Source: Acetobacter sp. UBA5411 (lineage in GTDB: Bacteria > Pseudomonadota > Alphaproteobacteria > Acetobacterales > Acetobacteraceae). From it: a stretch of DNA of 64,000 nt. The translations under genes and the position numbers were made by a program. Within the stretch, counting starts at the first letter, position 1; every line of letters starts with the position of its first letter. Below, piece by piece: positions 24,877-34,131 of this stretch. The DNA is taken from NCBI RefSeq assembly GCF_002409645.1, contig NZ_DHNR01000031.1:227169-291168 (forward strand), in the 5' to 3' direction. The notes under the pieces were generated by a model that was not told where the DNA came from, did not search any database, and saw only the letters and a list, made by a program, of their open reading frames with translations.

Positions 24877-25940
24877 GTCTCCGATGTCTTGCGGTCTTGT
24901 GGCAGGTCAGCAACACGACCAGCGGCGAACTCAACGATCAGGATATATCCGACCGCAAGAAGGACCGGGCCGAGAAAGATGCCCAACCCTCCAAACTCCA
25001 GAACGCCGCCAATCACGCCGATGAGTGTCAGCAGGTAGGGAAGTTGTGCGCCGCGAGCGATGAAGATAGGGCGAATGATATGATCCGCGCCCGAGATCAG
25101 GATGATCCCGTACAGCGCCAGAAAGATACCTCGCCAGAGATGATCCGAGACGGCCAGCCAGACTGCGGCGGGTACCCAGACCAGCGGCGCGCCGATTGGC
25201 AGCACGGAAAGAAACGCGGCCAGCGTGCCGAATAGAACGGGTTCGGGCACGCGGACGATGAAAAAGCCCACGCCGGTCAGCACGCCCTGCACAATGGCGG
25301 TGCCCAGCAGGCCATATACGGTGCCCCGAACGGTCCCGCCGACAATGCGCAGGATACGGTCGGCATGACGCCCCGCGACCCGACTGATCAACTGACGGAT
25401 CGTGCGAGCCAGTGAATCACCGCTCAGCCAGAAGAAGAAGGCGATGAACAGCGCCATCCCCAGATGCAGACCGCCGTTCGCCAGTTGCATGAGGACGGAC
25501 AGGACGGATTGGGCGATATCGCCGGCATAGGGACGCAGACTCTGTCCGATATGGCTGAGATCCTTGCCCACCTTATCCCAGGCGTGCGTGGCTTCGGTTC
25601 CGGCGAGTGGCAGCTTGCTGAGCCATGCGGGAACGGGCGGCAGACGCAGATTGGGGAGAAATGTGTCGGTCAGATCCGACAGAACCTGTGGCGCATCAGC
25701 CAGTACCTTGGAGGTGATGCCCGCGATGGGAACCATAATGCAGATCGTGCTGAGAACGGTCATGCAGACGGCTGCTGCTGCCGGACCCATGTGTCGCCTC
25801 AGTCTGAGCAGGATGGGCCATGTCACAAAGGTCAGAATGGCCGCCCACAGAATAGCGGACAGAAAGGGCGCTGTGACGACTACGCAACCGTAGGCCACGC
25901 CGAGTATCAGCAGCCCGGAGATGAGTCGTTCAGCGTTCAT
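24873..25940 (-). CDS. AI-2E family transporter (UPF0118 permease)
   Basis: A 355-residue membrane protein with about eight helices. It shows the paired N-terminal helices, a soluble segment (about 70-150), and the conserved C-terminal region with GAPLVWVPAAVWL, SGADHIIRPIFIARGAQLP and GGVLEFGGLGIFLGPVLL. This is the YdiK/YhhT/TqsA family, whose members range from autoinducer-2 exporters to cation/proton antiporters; this protein's substrate is unknown. It is co-transcribed with the EEP gene. Confidence 0.88.
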   Translation of the reverse strand: MNAERLISGLLILGVAYGCVVVTAPFLSAILWAAILTFVTWPILLRLRRHMGPAAAAVCMTVLSTICIMVPIAGITSKVLADAPQVLSDLTDTFLPNLRLPPVPAWLSKLPLAGTEATHAWDKVGKDLSHIGQSLRPYAGDIAQSVLSVLMQLANGGLHLGMALFIAFFFWLSGDSLARTIRQLISRVAGRHADRILRIVGGTVRGTVYGLLGTAIVQGVLTGVGFFIVRVPEPVLFGTLAAFLSVLPIGAPLVWVPAAVWLAVSDHLWRGIFLALYGIILISGADHIIRPIFIARGAQLPYLLTLIGVIGGVLEFGGLGIFLGPVLLAVGYILIVEFAAGRVADLPQDRKTSET

Positions 25941-26191
25941 GACGCCCGATCCTGCGTTTCATTCCACGAATTCGCAGGACCGCCTGCGCGCACTGTCTCT
26001 TCTGTGGGGAAAAGGCAGGGATTTTGGAAACACATTATACGGTGCGTGTCACGCCTCGAATAGGAGATGGCTCCCGTGCGAGAGCTCAAAATTGCGCCAG
26101 AAGCGCCTTAAAATTGTCTGATTCTTGCGTCGAGCGTCATAATTTTATGATATCGCAAATTGTGGACACTTTACAGTCCGCAAGATTAACG

Positions 26192-26209
26192 TATTATTGA
26201 CGAATAATA
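26192..26209 (+). promoter_or_regulatory. Palindromic operator candidate before XRE regulator gene
   Basis: TATTATT (26192-26198) and AATAATA (26203-26209) are perfect inverted repeats with a 4-bp spacer GACG, 34 bp before the start codon. This position suggests autorepression by the XRE protein. The rest of the 300-bp gap (25941-26243) is AT-rich with no gene. Confidence 0.5.
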
Positions 26210-26243
26210 TTCCCCAGAAACAGTGTCTCAAGGAATGACTGGA

Positions 26244-27116
26244 ATGGCTGCTGTGACTATGCGTCTGAGCGAGATCGGGCAGCAGCTACGTGCTTTTCGT
26301 CTTGAATCGGGTATGAGGGCGGATGAAATCGCCGCTCGCCTCGGCGTCTCTCGTGCTGCTTTGTACAGGTATGAGAAAGGCGAGGTGATCAAACTCGACA
26401 CGGTTCAGAGACTGGCCGAGCTACTCAAGGTTTCGCCGCTCACACTTCTTAGTATCGGCGTGGAATATTACAGCCGACCCCTCAGCTTCTTCGAACGTGT
26501 TCGACAGGTTGAGGAGGAAGCTGACCAGATCCTCCAGATCAGTGATCCGGTGGCTTATCTGGTAACCTCGCCGGAATATGATTCCATCCTGAACCGTGCA
26601 ATTGCGGAGCAGGTGGAAAACAAACAGCTGATTGAACAGTATCAGGAGATCTTCGCCTCCCGGAGGGAGAGCTATCGTCTCCGCCGTCCGACGATGATCA
26701 CCATGCTGAGCGAACAGTCGATCGAGCGCTTCCTTCAGCGTGGTGTGGGTGAGGCAATCCCCATGTCCGACGAGTTGCGGATCGAGGCCCGCAAGGTAGC
26801 CGCGATGGAAATCGGCCGTATTGCCGAGCTGATCGAAGCCGAGCCGATCGGTCTTCAATTCAGTCTGCTCGCGGATGTTGAAAGCACGACCAACTGCATC
26901 CTGATGCGGGGACGCGAGCGGATGATGCTGGCCATCAACCCGTTCCGTTGCGACATGTCTCCGGCCGCCACCACCGGTGTGTCGCTGGTGACCAGCGCTC
27001 CGGAAGCGGTCAACGCCCACCAGCGGGTGATCGAAGTGCTCTGGGCGGAATCCTGCAAGGGCAAGGAAGCGGCAGAGCGTCTCCGTTCCCTGCTTGCACA
27101 GCACGCCATCCAGTGA
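26244..27116 (+). CDS. XRE-family helix-turn-helix regulator with C-terminal effector region
   Basis: A 290-residue regulator. The N-terminal HTH (about 5-65) reads IGQQLRAFRLESGMRADEIAARLGVSRAALYRYEKGEVI, a standard Cro/C1-type domain. A long C-terminal region (about 80-290) has no Cys-rich or cupin signature that I recognise. The ATG at 26244 has AAGGA 9 bases upstream; a GTG at 26223 and an ATG at 26235 are in frame. It is followed 42 bp later by a sulfurtransferase and then a cystathionine beta-lyase gene, so it may control sulfur amino acid metabolism (inference from position). Confidence 0.8.
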   Translation: MAAVTMRLSEIGQQLRAFRLESGMRADEIAARLGVSRAALYRYEKGEVIKLDTVQRLAELLKVSPLTLLSIGVEYYSRPLSFFERVRQVEEEADQILQISDPVAYLVTSPEYDSILNRAIAEQVENKQLIEQYQEIFASRRESYRLRRPTMITMLSEQSIERFLQRGVGEAIPMSDELRIEARKVAAMEIGRIAELIEAEPIGLQFSLLADVESTTNCILMRGRERMMLAINPFRCDMSPAATTGVSLVTSAPEAVNAHQRVIEVLWAESCKGKEAAERLRSLLAQHAIQ

Positions 27117-27158
27117 TTCACTCCTCCTCTCCGCAGGCAGCGGAGAGGAGTCGAACCT

Positions 27159-28034
27159 GTGTTACAGCCTCTTATAGATGTTGATACGGTAAAGAGTGCG
27201 CTCGCCTCCGGCGACGTCACCCTTCTTGATGCGACAGCCAGACTTCCGGGCGAACAGACCGATCCAGATGAGGATTTTCTGGCGTCCCGTCTGCCCGGCG
27301 CACGCCGTTTCGACATCGAGCTTTTTTCCGATCCTGAACAGTCACTTCCCCATATGGCTCCTGCCGCGGGACGTTTTGCGCGACTGGCCGGAGAACTCGG
27401 ACTGACCCGTGACAGCACGATTGTTATCTACGATCAGGGGAACATCGCCTCTTCCTGTCGTGCCTGGTGGCTATTGCGTCTGTTCGGCCATGAGCGCGTG
27501 TTCATTCTCGATGGTGGGATGCCTGCATGGCGTGCAGCGGAGGGCGAACTTGAGCAGGGCGCGCCTTCGCCGATTGTTTCCGCACAGTATATTCCCCGGC
27601 TGACAACCAGTCTGCTCAAAGGACTGGGGGACATGCTCACACTCTGCGCTTCTGATGCGGATGACGTGATTCTCGATGCGCGTTCAGCGGGCCGCTTCAC
27701 CGGAGCCGCACCGGAGCCGCGGGCGGGACTTTCCTCCGGACATATGCCGGGAGCACAAAATATTCCCTTTGGCGAACTGCTGGCCGCAAACAGACACTTT
27801 CTGCCGAAAGCCGCACTGAAAGCACGCTTCGAGAAAGCGGGTGCAGCCAACCTTCAGACACCGCTCATCGCTACCTGCGGATCGGGCATGACGGCTTCCG
27901 TCATTGTGGTCGGCGCTGTGCTTGCGGGGTATGAGACTGTCTCTCTTTATGACGGGTCGTGGGCGGAATGGGCGGCGACATCTGATGCGCCTATCGTAAA
28001 AGGAGAAGCGACATCCGGCAGGGAGCAGAGTTGA
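27159..28034 (+). CDS. sseA: 3-mercaptopyruvate sulfurtransferase (two-domain rhodanese)
   Basis: A 291-residue tandem rhodanese protein. The N-terminal domain ends with FILDGGMPAWRA and lacks a catalytic Cys. The C-terminal domain has CGSGMTA, close to the CG(S/T)GVTA active-site loop of mercaptopyruvate sulfurtransferases rather than the CRxGxT of thiosulfate rhodaneses. It moves sulfur from mercaptopyruvate to thiols or cyanide. The GTG start at 27159 has GAGGAG 8 bases upstream. The next gene starts at or just after its stop. Confidence 0.9.
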   Translation: MLQPLIDVDTVKSALASGDVTLLDATARLPGEQTDPDEDFLASRLPGARRFDIELFSDPEQSLPHMAPAAGRFARLAGELGLTRDSTIVIYDQGNIASSCRAWWLLRLFGHERVFILDGGMPAWRAAEGELEQGAPSPIVSAQYIPRLTTSLLKGLGDMLTLCASDADDVILDARSAGRFTGAAPEPRAGLSSGHMPGAQNIPFGELLAANRHFLPKAALKARFEKAGAANLQTPLIATCGSGMTASVIVVGAVLAGYETVSLYDGSWAEWAATSDAPIVKGEATSGREQS

Positions 28035-28036
28035 TC

Positions 28037-29251
28037 ATGACAGGTGAAGACAGGGTCGCAGCAGGCTGGGACCGGCTGAACGCCCGGCTGGTGAAAATCG
28101 GACGCCCCGATGTGCATGACGAGGCGTTTCGGCGGACCGGCACGCTGGTCAATGCGCCGGTTTCCCGCGGCTCGACTGTGCTGTTTCCTGATCTGGACAC
28201 CATGCGGCGTGTCGGCGCGGAACGGTACGAGCATACGCCGATCTATGGCGCGATGGGCTCCGCCGTTCAGCATGATCTGGAACGGGCCATCGCGGCGATC
28301 GAGGAAGGACGGGATACACAGATCGTGTCTTCGGGCCTCGCCGCCTGCACGACGGCGCTACTGACATGGACCAGTTCCGGCGGCCACTGCCTGCTGCCAG
28401 ATTCCTGCTACGGACCGACGCGGCGGTTCGCCGACACCATGCTGCGGCGGTTTGGCGTGGAAGCCACCTATTACGATCCGATGATTTCCGAGGAAGGGCT
28501 GCGCCAGCTCATGCAGCCGAATACGCAGGTTGTGTTCGCAGAAAGTCCCGGCAGCCACACGTTCGAGGTGCAGGATGTTCCCATGCTGGCCCGCGTGGCG
28601 CATGACGGAGGGGCGAGGGTGCTGCTCGACAACACCTGGGGCTTCGGGATTTTCATGCCGTTCACGCACGGTGTCGATGTGTCGATTCAGGCGCTGACCA
28701 AATATCCCGGCGGCCATTCGGACGCCATTCTGGGCGCCATCACCGTCGGGTCTGAGGAAGATTGGCATATGCTGCGCGACGCTGCGATCCAGCTTGGGCA
28801 GCTTGCCGGACCGGATGATTGCTGGCTTACCTTGCGCGGTCTGCGCAGCATGGGCGTGCGTCTGGCGCGGCAGGCGCGTACGGCGTGGAAGGTGGCTTGC
28901 TGGCTGCGGGATCGGGGCGAAGTGGCGCAGGTGCTTTTCCCCGCATTTTCCGACTGCCCGGGGCATGAGTTCTGGGAGCGCGACTTCTCTGGAGCGGGTC
29001 CGCTGTTCACCGTTGTCCTGACATCCGATCATGACAGAGCGGCGATGGAGCGGATGATCAACGGTCTCCGGCATTTCGGCATCGGAGCGTCGTGGGGCGG
29101 CTATGAAAGTCTGGTGCTGCCCACCACGGGGGGCGTGTCGCGCTCCCTGCCGAATGCGCTCCCCGACGGACCGGCCTTCCGGCTGGCGATAGGACTGGAT
29201 GAGGCTGCGGATCTGATTGCCGATCTGGAGAGCGGCTTCTCCCGTTTGTGA
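28037..29251 (+). CDS. metC: Cystathionine beta-lyase
   Basis: A 404-residue PLP-dependent Cys/Met metabolism enzyme that converts cystathionine to homocysteine. The PLP-lysine segment is QALTKYPGGHSDAILGA, preceded by LLDNTWGFGIFMPFTHGVD, and the substrate-binding YEHTPIYGAMGSAVQ and C-terminal GASWGGYESLVLP are MetC-like. The ATG at 28037 follows the sulfurtransferase stop by two bases; a TTG at 28031 is in frame. The operon would recycle sulfur between cysteine, homocysteine and mercaptopyruvate. Confidence 0.9.
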   Translation: MTGEDRVAAGWDRLNARLVKIGRPDVHDEAFRRTGTLVNAPVSRGSTVLFPDLDTMRRVGAERYEHTPIYGAMGSAVQHDLERAIAAIEEGRDTQIVSSGLAACTTALLTWTSSGGHCLLPDSCYGPTRRFADTMLRRFGVEATYYDPMISEEGLRQLMQPNTQVVFAESPGSHTFEVQDVPMLARVAHDGGARVLLDNTWGFGIFMPFTHGVDVSIQALTKYPGGHSDAILGAITVGSEEDWHMLRDAAIQLGQLAGPDDCWLTLRGLRSMGVRLARQARTAWKVACWLRDRGEVAQVLFPAFSDCPGHEFWERDFSGAGPLFTVVLTSDHDRAAMERMINGLRHFGIGASWGGYESLVLPTTGGVSRSLPNALPDGPAFRLAIGLDEAADLIADLESGFSRL

Positions 29252-29286
29252 CGGAGAGAACTGGATGCAGGATTGACCGGAAAAGG

Positions 29287-29301
29287 GAACCAATGTAGAA
29301 C
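29287..29301 (+). promoter_or_regulatory. LexA (SOS) box upstream of lexA
   Basis: GAACCAATGTAGAAC is GAAC-N7-GAAC, the exact reverse complement of the alphaproteobacterial SOS box GTTC-N7-GTTC. It lies 48 bp before the lexA ATG, consistent with autoregulation. Confidence 0.9.
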
Positions 29302-29349
29302 AAACCAGATTCCGCATACAGATGAGACATTAGCAGAGGACTGGACGCG

Positions 29350-30048
29350 ATGCTCACACGCAAACAGCATGAACTGCTGCTGTTCATCGATTCCTATCTT
29401 GGTCAGACAGGATTCTCTCCTTCCTTCGATGAAATGAAGGATGCTCTGGGACTGAAATCCAAGTCCGGCATCCACCGTCTGATTTCGGCTCTCGAGGAAC
29501 GCGGTTTTATCCAGCGTCGGCATAATCGGGCGCGGGCGCTGGAAGTGTTGCGTCTGCCAGAACCCGCTCAATTGTCACCGACAGCATCCCCCAATTCCCT
29601 GAATGTCATCAAGGGTGATTTTTCGCAGCGCCTTGCTGGTGTAAAGACCGGGGAGGCGGCAGCTTCTATGAGCTTGCCGCTCTATGGGCGGATTGCCGCC
29701 GGTCTGCCGATAGAAGCTCTGCACGATCACAGTGAGCAGGTGGAAGTGCCGATGGCGCTTCTAGGGCAGGGCGAACATTACGCTCTGGAAGTTGCCGGTG
29801 ATTCCATGATCGAGGCTGGCATCCTGGACGGTGACACGGTCATCATCCGTCGGGAAGACAATGCCGAGAACGGTCAGATTGTTGTCGCGCTTATTGATGA
29901 TGCGGAAGTGACGCTCAAGCGGCTACGTAAAAAGGGCAACACGGTCGCCCTTGAAGCTGCCAACTCAGCTTATGAAACACGGATTGTTCCGGCTGAACGT
30001 CTGAAAATTCAGGGTCGTTTGGTCGGCTTATTGCGCACTTATCACTGA
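29350..30048 (+). CDS. lexA: LexA repressor
   Basis: A 232-residue SOS repressor. The N-terminal winged helix begins MLTRKQHELLLFIDSYL with the recognition region KSKSGIHRLISALEERGFI. The self-cleavage site Ala-Gly lies near residue 117 (RIAAGLP), the catalytic Ser in AGDSMIEAG near 152 and the Lys in EVTLKRL near 190. All parts needed for RecA-stimulated autocleavage are present. It has its own SOS box and is followed by a full cloverleaf repeat. Confidence 0.96.
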   Translation: MLTRKQHELLLFIDSYLGQTGFSPSFDEMKDALGLKSKSGIHRLISALEERGFIQRRHNRARALEVLRLPEPAQLSPTASPNSLNVIKGDFSQRLAGVKTGEAAASMSLPLYGRIAAGLPIEALHDHSEQVEVPMALLGQGEHYALEVAGDSMIEAGILDGDTVIIRREDNAENGQIVVALIDDAEVTLKRLRKKGNTVALEAANSAYETRIVPAERLKIQGRLVGLLRTYH

Positions 30049-30075
30049 AGAAAGTCAGAAACCATTTCATAATAA

Positions 30076-30151
30076 AAGTTTTTGGGTGCTGCCTTTTTTC
30101 AAAAAGGCGGCGTTCTCTGAAGCTTTTTGAAAAAAGCTTCACCAAAAACTT
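30076..30151. repeat. Full copy of dispersed cloverleaf-like repeat
   Basis: The outer arm AAGTTTTTGGGTG (30076-30088) pairs with CACCAAAAACTT (30140-30151). Inside are hairpins GCCTTTTT/AAAAAGGC (30091-30108) and AAGCTTTTT/AAAAAGCTT (30120-30139). The sequence is nearly the same as at 20534, with compensatory differences in the first hairpin. It separates the convergent lexA and TonB-receptor genes. Confidence 0.88.
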
Positions 30152-30196
30152 CTTTATGATTTTTGGTGAAGTGATAGAGCCCTGCCTTCTTCTTTC

Positions 30197-32449
30197 TCAG
30201 AACCTCTGCGAAATACCTGTCAGGATCGTTCGTCTCAGTCCGTATTGAGGCGCTCCGACACCGATGCCCGAGCCGCTGCGAAGCATGTAGCGGCGATCGA
30301 AGAGGTTGGTCACATCCAGCCGCAGTTCGGTCCGTTTCAGGAACGGCGTATGGAACAGGTTGTCGAACGACTGAACAATGCCAAGGTTGAAGGTGACATA
30401 CTGCGGCACGGATGCTCCGTTCGGGATCACTGAATCTTCGCGAAGACCACTGCCATAAACCATTGTTGCGGACAGGCGCGTGGGATGATCGGTCTTGCGG
30501 AATGCTGTGTAGCTACCCCCGGCGGACGCCGTCCAGCGCTGGTCATGATCCACATGCACCCAGTGATTGCTGATATAGGCGAGGTCATCGGGCTCCATAT
30601 TCCACTGGGCGGAAACAATGTTTTTTCCAATGGCGCGTGACCATGAGAAGTTGCCGTAAACAGTGAAGGGACCGTGCGAGTAGTCGGTGGTCACTTCATA
30701 GCCGTTGACCTGACCCCGCTTGTAATTGAACGCCGACAGAATGATGGGAGAGCCGAACTGCCCCTCGTCGATCATGTTGCGGGCCAGTTTGACATAGGCA
30801 TCGAAAGACGCGTGCCAGTGCGGCAGGATTTCCTGTGCGAAACCGGCGTCGAAATAGTGATCGCGCTCAGACTTGACCATCGTGTTCTGAAAGCTGGGCG
30901 GCGTTCCGGATGTGTTGGCGTATTTATCCAGCTGCGTTCCACCAACCAGCTCAAACGGTGGTGGCGTGAAGTAGCGGGAATAGCCTGCGTGGAATGTGCC
31001 GCCTCTCCACGGTGTCCAGACAATATTGATACGCGGGCTGACCTGTTTGGAGTGTGTGTATTCATCCACGCCGTCAAAACGCAGACCGTAATTGATGGTC
31101 AGGTTCTTGAAAGGACGCCATTCATCCTGTGCATACAATCCGTAGATCCAGCCAGTGCGGCCTGTTCCGTCATGAATGGACTGTGTCTGGCCATCGAATT
31201 CGGCGTTGCCGTCTTCATCTGTGCCGCTCTGCGTGTAAACAGTAGCGTCAGATTTTGAAATGGTTCTTTCTACATAAGCCTGAAAACCAAATCTGACTGT
31301 GTGCTTCGGGGCTGCGCGCCATGTAAGATCAGTCTGATTGCCGGACGAAAAGACAGAGCGCTGGGCGTGCTGGGCAATGCCGTTATAAACAAGATCACCG
31401 AGCGGGTCAGGTGAGTATCCCAGAGAACTGTACCGGGCGATCGCTGAAGTCTGCAGGCTGACTTTTCCCATTTCCTTCTGAAGGGACAGCATCCCGAAAT
31501 CAGTGATTTCCTTCTGCTGCTCATGCAGGGAGGCGCTGTCCACGCTGCCGTAAACCTGCTGCGAAAGGGCGCTGTTCAGGAAGGACGGATTGGCAAACTG
31601 CCTCTGCTGGCCGGGATTGTTCGGAAGCTCATACTGGGCGTTTGATACACCGGCGATGAAGCTGATGCGTGTGTTTTCGTCAGCCGTGTAACGCAGATGT
31701 CCAAGGAAGTGATACTGATTGCTCAGATCATGGATCGCGTTGAAATCCGGTGTAGGATTTTCGATGCCGACGCGATTATGCACAAAGTCTGCGGTCGCGA
31801 AGTAATCCCATTTCCCATTGTGGCCACCATACTGGAGGGATGGGAAGAAATAATCACGGGCGCCCCCATAAATGGAAGCATTGCCTCCACTGTCAGACGT
31901 ACCGTTCTTGGTCGTGATATCAATCACGCCTGCCTGCAGAAAACCGTATTCGCTGGGCAACGCACCTGTCGTCAGGGACATCGAATGCGCGAAGCGGGTC
32001 ATGAGTGTCTGCCCGAAGACGCTCAGCCCTTCTGGAAGTGCGATACCATCAAGGCGGAACTGCACTTCGTTATGATCACCACGAATATGAATCTGCCCAT
32101 AACTGTCCTGCGCTACGCCCGGAGCCTGCAGAAGAACTCCATTCAGAGGCGCGTTGTCACCGCCAGGGATTCTTTCGATATCCGCACGTGTGAAGTGATA
32201 GACGCTCGCACCCGTTGACGGCTGGAGGCTGGCGCGCTGCTTGTCCAGATGCGCCGTGACGATGATGTGCTCGTCACGGGTCGCCGTCACCGCTTTGACC
32301 GGTTCTGTTTTGGCTGAAGGCTGTGCTGTTACTGGCGTAGCTGTGGTCGTTCCTGTCTCAGCGGCATGGGCAGGTGTGAGAACGTGCCGGGAGAACAGCA
32401 ACGGACTGGCGACGAGCAGAAAGGTAACGGGATGGACAGGGCGATTCAT
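30197..32449 (-). CDS. TonB-dependent outer-membrane receptor, likely zinc-regulated
   Basis: A 750-residue receptor. A signal peptide ends at AHA near residue 29, a variable linker follows, then a plug domain (TGASVYHFTRADIERIPGGDN, IHIRGDHNEVQFRLDGIALPEG) and a 22-strand-type barrel ending in the aromatic residue of GISQRF. There is no clear TonB box that I can define. A 15-bp Zur-box palindrome lies 44 bp upstream, suggesting zinc uptake (ZnuD-like role) rather than iron siderophore uptake. No periplasmic or ABC uptake partner is adjacent. Confidence 0.88.
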   Translation of the reverse strand: MNRPVHPVTFLLVASPLLFSRHVLTPAHAAETGTTTATPVTAQPSAKTEPVKAVTATRDEHIIVTAHLDKQRASLQPSTGASVYHFTRADIERIPGGDNAPLNGVLLQAPGVAQDSYGQIHIRGDHNEVQFRLDGIALPEGLSVFGQTLMTRFAHSMSLTTGALPSEYGFLQAGVIDITTKNGTSDSGGNASIYGGARDYFFPSLQYGGHNGKWDYFATADFVHNRVGIENPTPDFNAIHDLSNQYHFLGHLRYTADENTRISFIAGVSNAQYELPNNPGQQRQFANPSFLNSALSQQVYGSVDSASLHEQQKEITDFGMLSLQKEMGKVSLQTSAIARYSSLGYSPDPLGDLVYNGIAQHAQRSVFSSGNQTDLTWRAAPKHTVRFGFQAYVERTISKSDATVYTQSGTDEDGNAEFDGQTQSIHDGTGRTGWIYGLYAQDEWRPFKNLTINYGLRFDGVDEYTHSKQVSPRINIVWTPWRGGTFHAGYSRYFTPPPFELVGGTQLDKYANTSGTPPSFQNTMVKSERDHYFDAGFAQEILPHWHASFDAYVKLARNMIDEGQFGSPIILSAFNYKRGQVNGYEVTTDYSHGPFTVYGNFSWSRAIGKNIVSAQWNMEPDDLAYISNHWVHVDHDQRWTASAGGSYTAFRKTDHPTRLSATMVYGSGLREDSVIPNGASVPQYVTFNLGIVQSFDNLFHTPFLKRTELRLDVTNLFDRRYMLRSGSGIGVGAPQYGLRRTILTGISQRF

Positions 32450-32492
32450 TGAGCATCCGTACTGGCTGATTTCAGCCCTCCATACGATGTTA

Positions 32493-32507
32493 TGTTATAA
32501 TATAACA
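32493..32507 (-). promoter_or_regulatory. Zur box upstream of TonB-dependent receptor
   Basis: TGTTATAATATAACA is a perfect 15-bp palindrome identical to the core of the proteobacterial Zur consensus TGTTATA-N-TATAACA. It lies 44 bp upstream of the receptor start codon where it would cover the promoter. Confidence 0.75.
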
Positions 32508-32567
32508 ATACCTAAAATGTCCGAAATGAACGATAAAGCCGAAGGCGTTACGCTGATGCCACAGAGC

Positions 32568-32605
32568 CAAAAAAACGCTGCTCCAGCGGTTGGCCGAAGC
32601 AGCGT
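32568..32605 (-). terminator. Intrinsic terminator of the sugar-porter gene
   Basis: On the minus strand ACGCTGCT (32605-32598) pairs with AGCAGCGT (32582-32575), followed by a T-run read from 32575 down to about 32569. It lies about 55 bp beyond the MFS stop. Confidence 0.85.
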
Positions 32606-32658
32606 CATGAAAAGAACTAAGGTTCTGTTTTTTCCCGGCTCAGGCCGGAAAGAAGAGA

Positions 32659-34131
32659 TCAGAGATTGTCGATGATCTTCGGGCTGTGGCCAATCCGGGG
32701 ACGGAACGTGCCCTGACGAAGAGTCGTCTCAATATCTTCAAGCGAAGCGCCTGCCGTTTCAGGAACCAGCAGGAAGACGAACATCACGCTGACAAGATTG
32801 ACGGCCGCATAGAACCACATGGTGCCGCCGAGTGTCAGGGTCTGCACCAGTTCCAGCGTGGTGGCCGTGACAACGAGATTGCTGCCCCACAGGACCGCCG
32901 CATGAGCACTGGTCGCAGCGCCACGCATCGGGAGCGGGAACATTTCAGCACCCGTCAGCCAGCCGACAACCTGAATGCCGCCGGAGTTGAACAGCATGAA
33001 CAGCAGCAGGAAGGCCAGAATAGCAAAGCTGCCGATGCTGCCGGGAGCCGGATGCATGGCGAAGCAGATACCCAGTCCAACAAGGCTAAGCACAGCGCCC
33101 GGTCCCATGATCAGCATCAGGCGACGACGGCCAATCCGGTCCACGAACAGGCAGCCCAGCAAGGTCATGATGCAGTAGACGATCGCCACACCAAGACTGG
33201 CCCAGAGCGACCACTGCGGGCCGAAACCGGCATCAGTCAGAAAGGTCGGGGTATAGTAGATCATCATCTCCAGACCGCCGGCCTGTGTGAAGAAGGCGAC
33301 ACCGAGCGCCGCGATGACCGCAGGCCGCACCCAAGGAAGCATCAGGCCTTTCCAGCCACGCTCCGTGGTGTCGATTTTCTGCATGTTCGAGTGAATTTCC
33401 CGAACTTCCTTCTGGACGCTCTCACGCGTGCTGCGGATGCGTCCAAGCTGTTCGGCTGCGACATCCAGCCCCTCATTGCGGGCGGCCCAGCGCGGGCTCT
33501 TCGGCAGGAAGAACATCACGATGAAAACAAAGGCCGCCGGGATTGCCGCGGCTGCCACCATCGGACGCCAGCCCCACTCGTCGCGCATCATCAATCCGGC
33601 AATGTTGGCGAGCAGAATGCCGACGCCGATCGCCACGTTGAATAGTGTGACGAGATTGCCGCGTCTTGCAGGAGGAGCGAGCTCGGAGATGTAGGTCGGC
33701 ACGACCTGAGTGGAACCACCGACAGCCAGACCAAGGAAAAACCGTGCTGTAATCAGCAGGTTTATGCTGGGTGCGAGAGCGCAGGCGATTGAGCCCATGA
33801 CAAAGATCGCCGTCACAAAAATGACGGTAGCCCGGCGCCCGAATTTTTCGGAGGACCAGCCGAAACCGATGGCCCCGACAGCCGCACCAGCGAGAATGGC
33901 GGACGCCACCCATTCCTGCTGGGTGATGGAAAGATGGAAGTCCTGCTTGATCAGCAGAAGCGCACCGGAAATGATGCCTGTATCGTATCCATAGAGGCCG
34001 CCGCAGATGGCGGCCACGATGGTTGCGATCCATAGGGTCTTGTCGGCATTTGGTGAAATCTCGATCGATTTCAAGACAGATGACAGGGATGGCCCTGTGC
34101 TTTTTGTCGTGGTCAAGCGTGTGGTCTCCAT
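32659..34131 (-). CDS. Sugar-porter family MFS transporter
   Basis: A 490-residue H+/sugar symporter-type carrier with 12 helices. Sugar porter signatures are clear: YGYDTGIISGALLLI after helix 1, SEKFGRRA, the PKSPRWAARN motif at the end of the first half, a DRIGRRRLMLI motif and the C-terminal VPETAGASLEDIE. The GGLEMMIYYTP segment is related to the QQxxGxNxxxYY sugar-binding motif but with substitutions. Substrates in the family include xylose, galactose and arabinose. It is a single gene, ending at a good terminator, with a long 830-bp upstream region. Confidence 0.9.
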   Translation of the reverse strand: METTRLTTTKSTGPSLSSVLKSIEISPNADKTLWIATIVAAICGGLYGYDTGIISGALLLIKQDFHLSITQQEWVASAILAGAAVGAIGFGWSSEKFGRRATVIFVTAIFVMGSIACALAPSINLLITARFFLGLAVGGSTQVVPTYISELAPPARRGNLVTLFNVAIGVGILLANIAGLMMRDEWGWRPMVAAAAIPAAFVFIVMFFLPKSPRWAARNEGLDVAAEQLGRIRSTRESVQKEVREIHSNMQKIDTTERGWKGLMLPWVRPAVIAALGVAFFTQAGGLEMMIYYTPTFLTDAGFGPQWSLWASLGVAIVYCIMTLLGCLFVDRIGRRRLMLIMGPGAVLSLVGLGICFAMHPAPGSIGSFAILAFLLLFMLFNSGGIQVVGWLTGAEMFPLPMRGAATSAHAAVLWGSNLVVTATTLELVQTLTLGGTMWFYAAVNLVSVMFVFLLVPETAGASLEDIETTLRQGTFRPRIGHSPKIIDNL

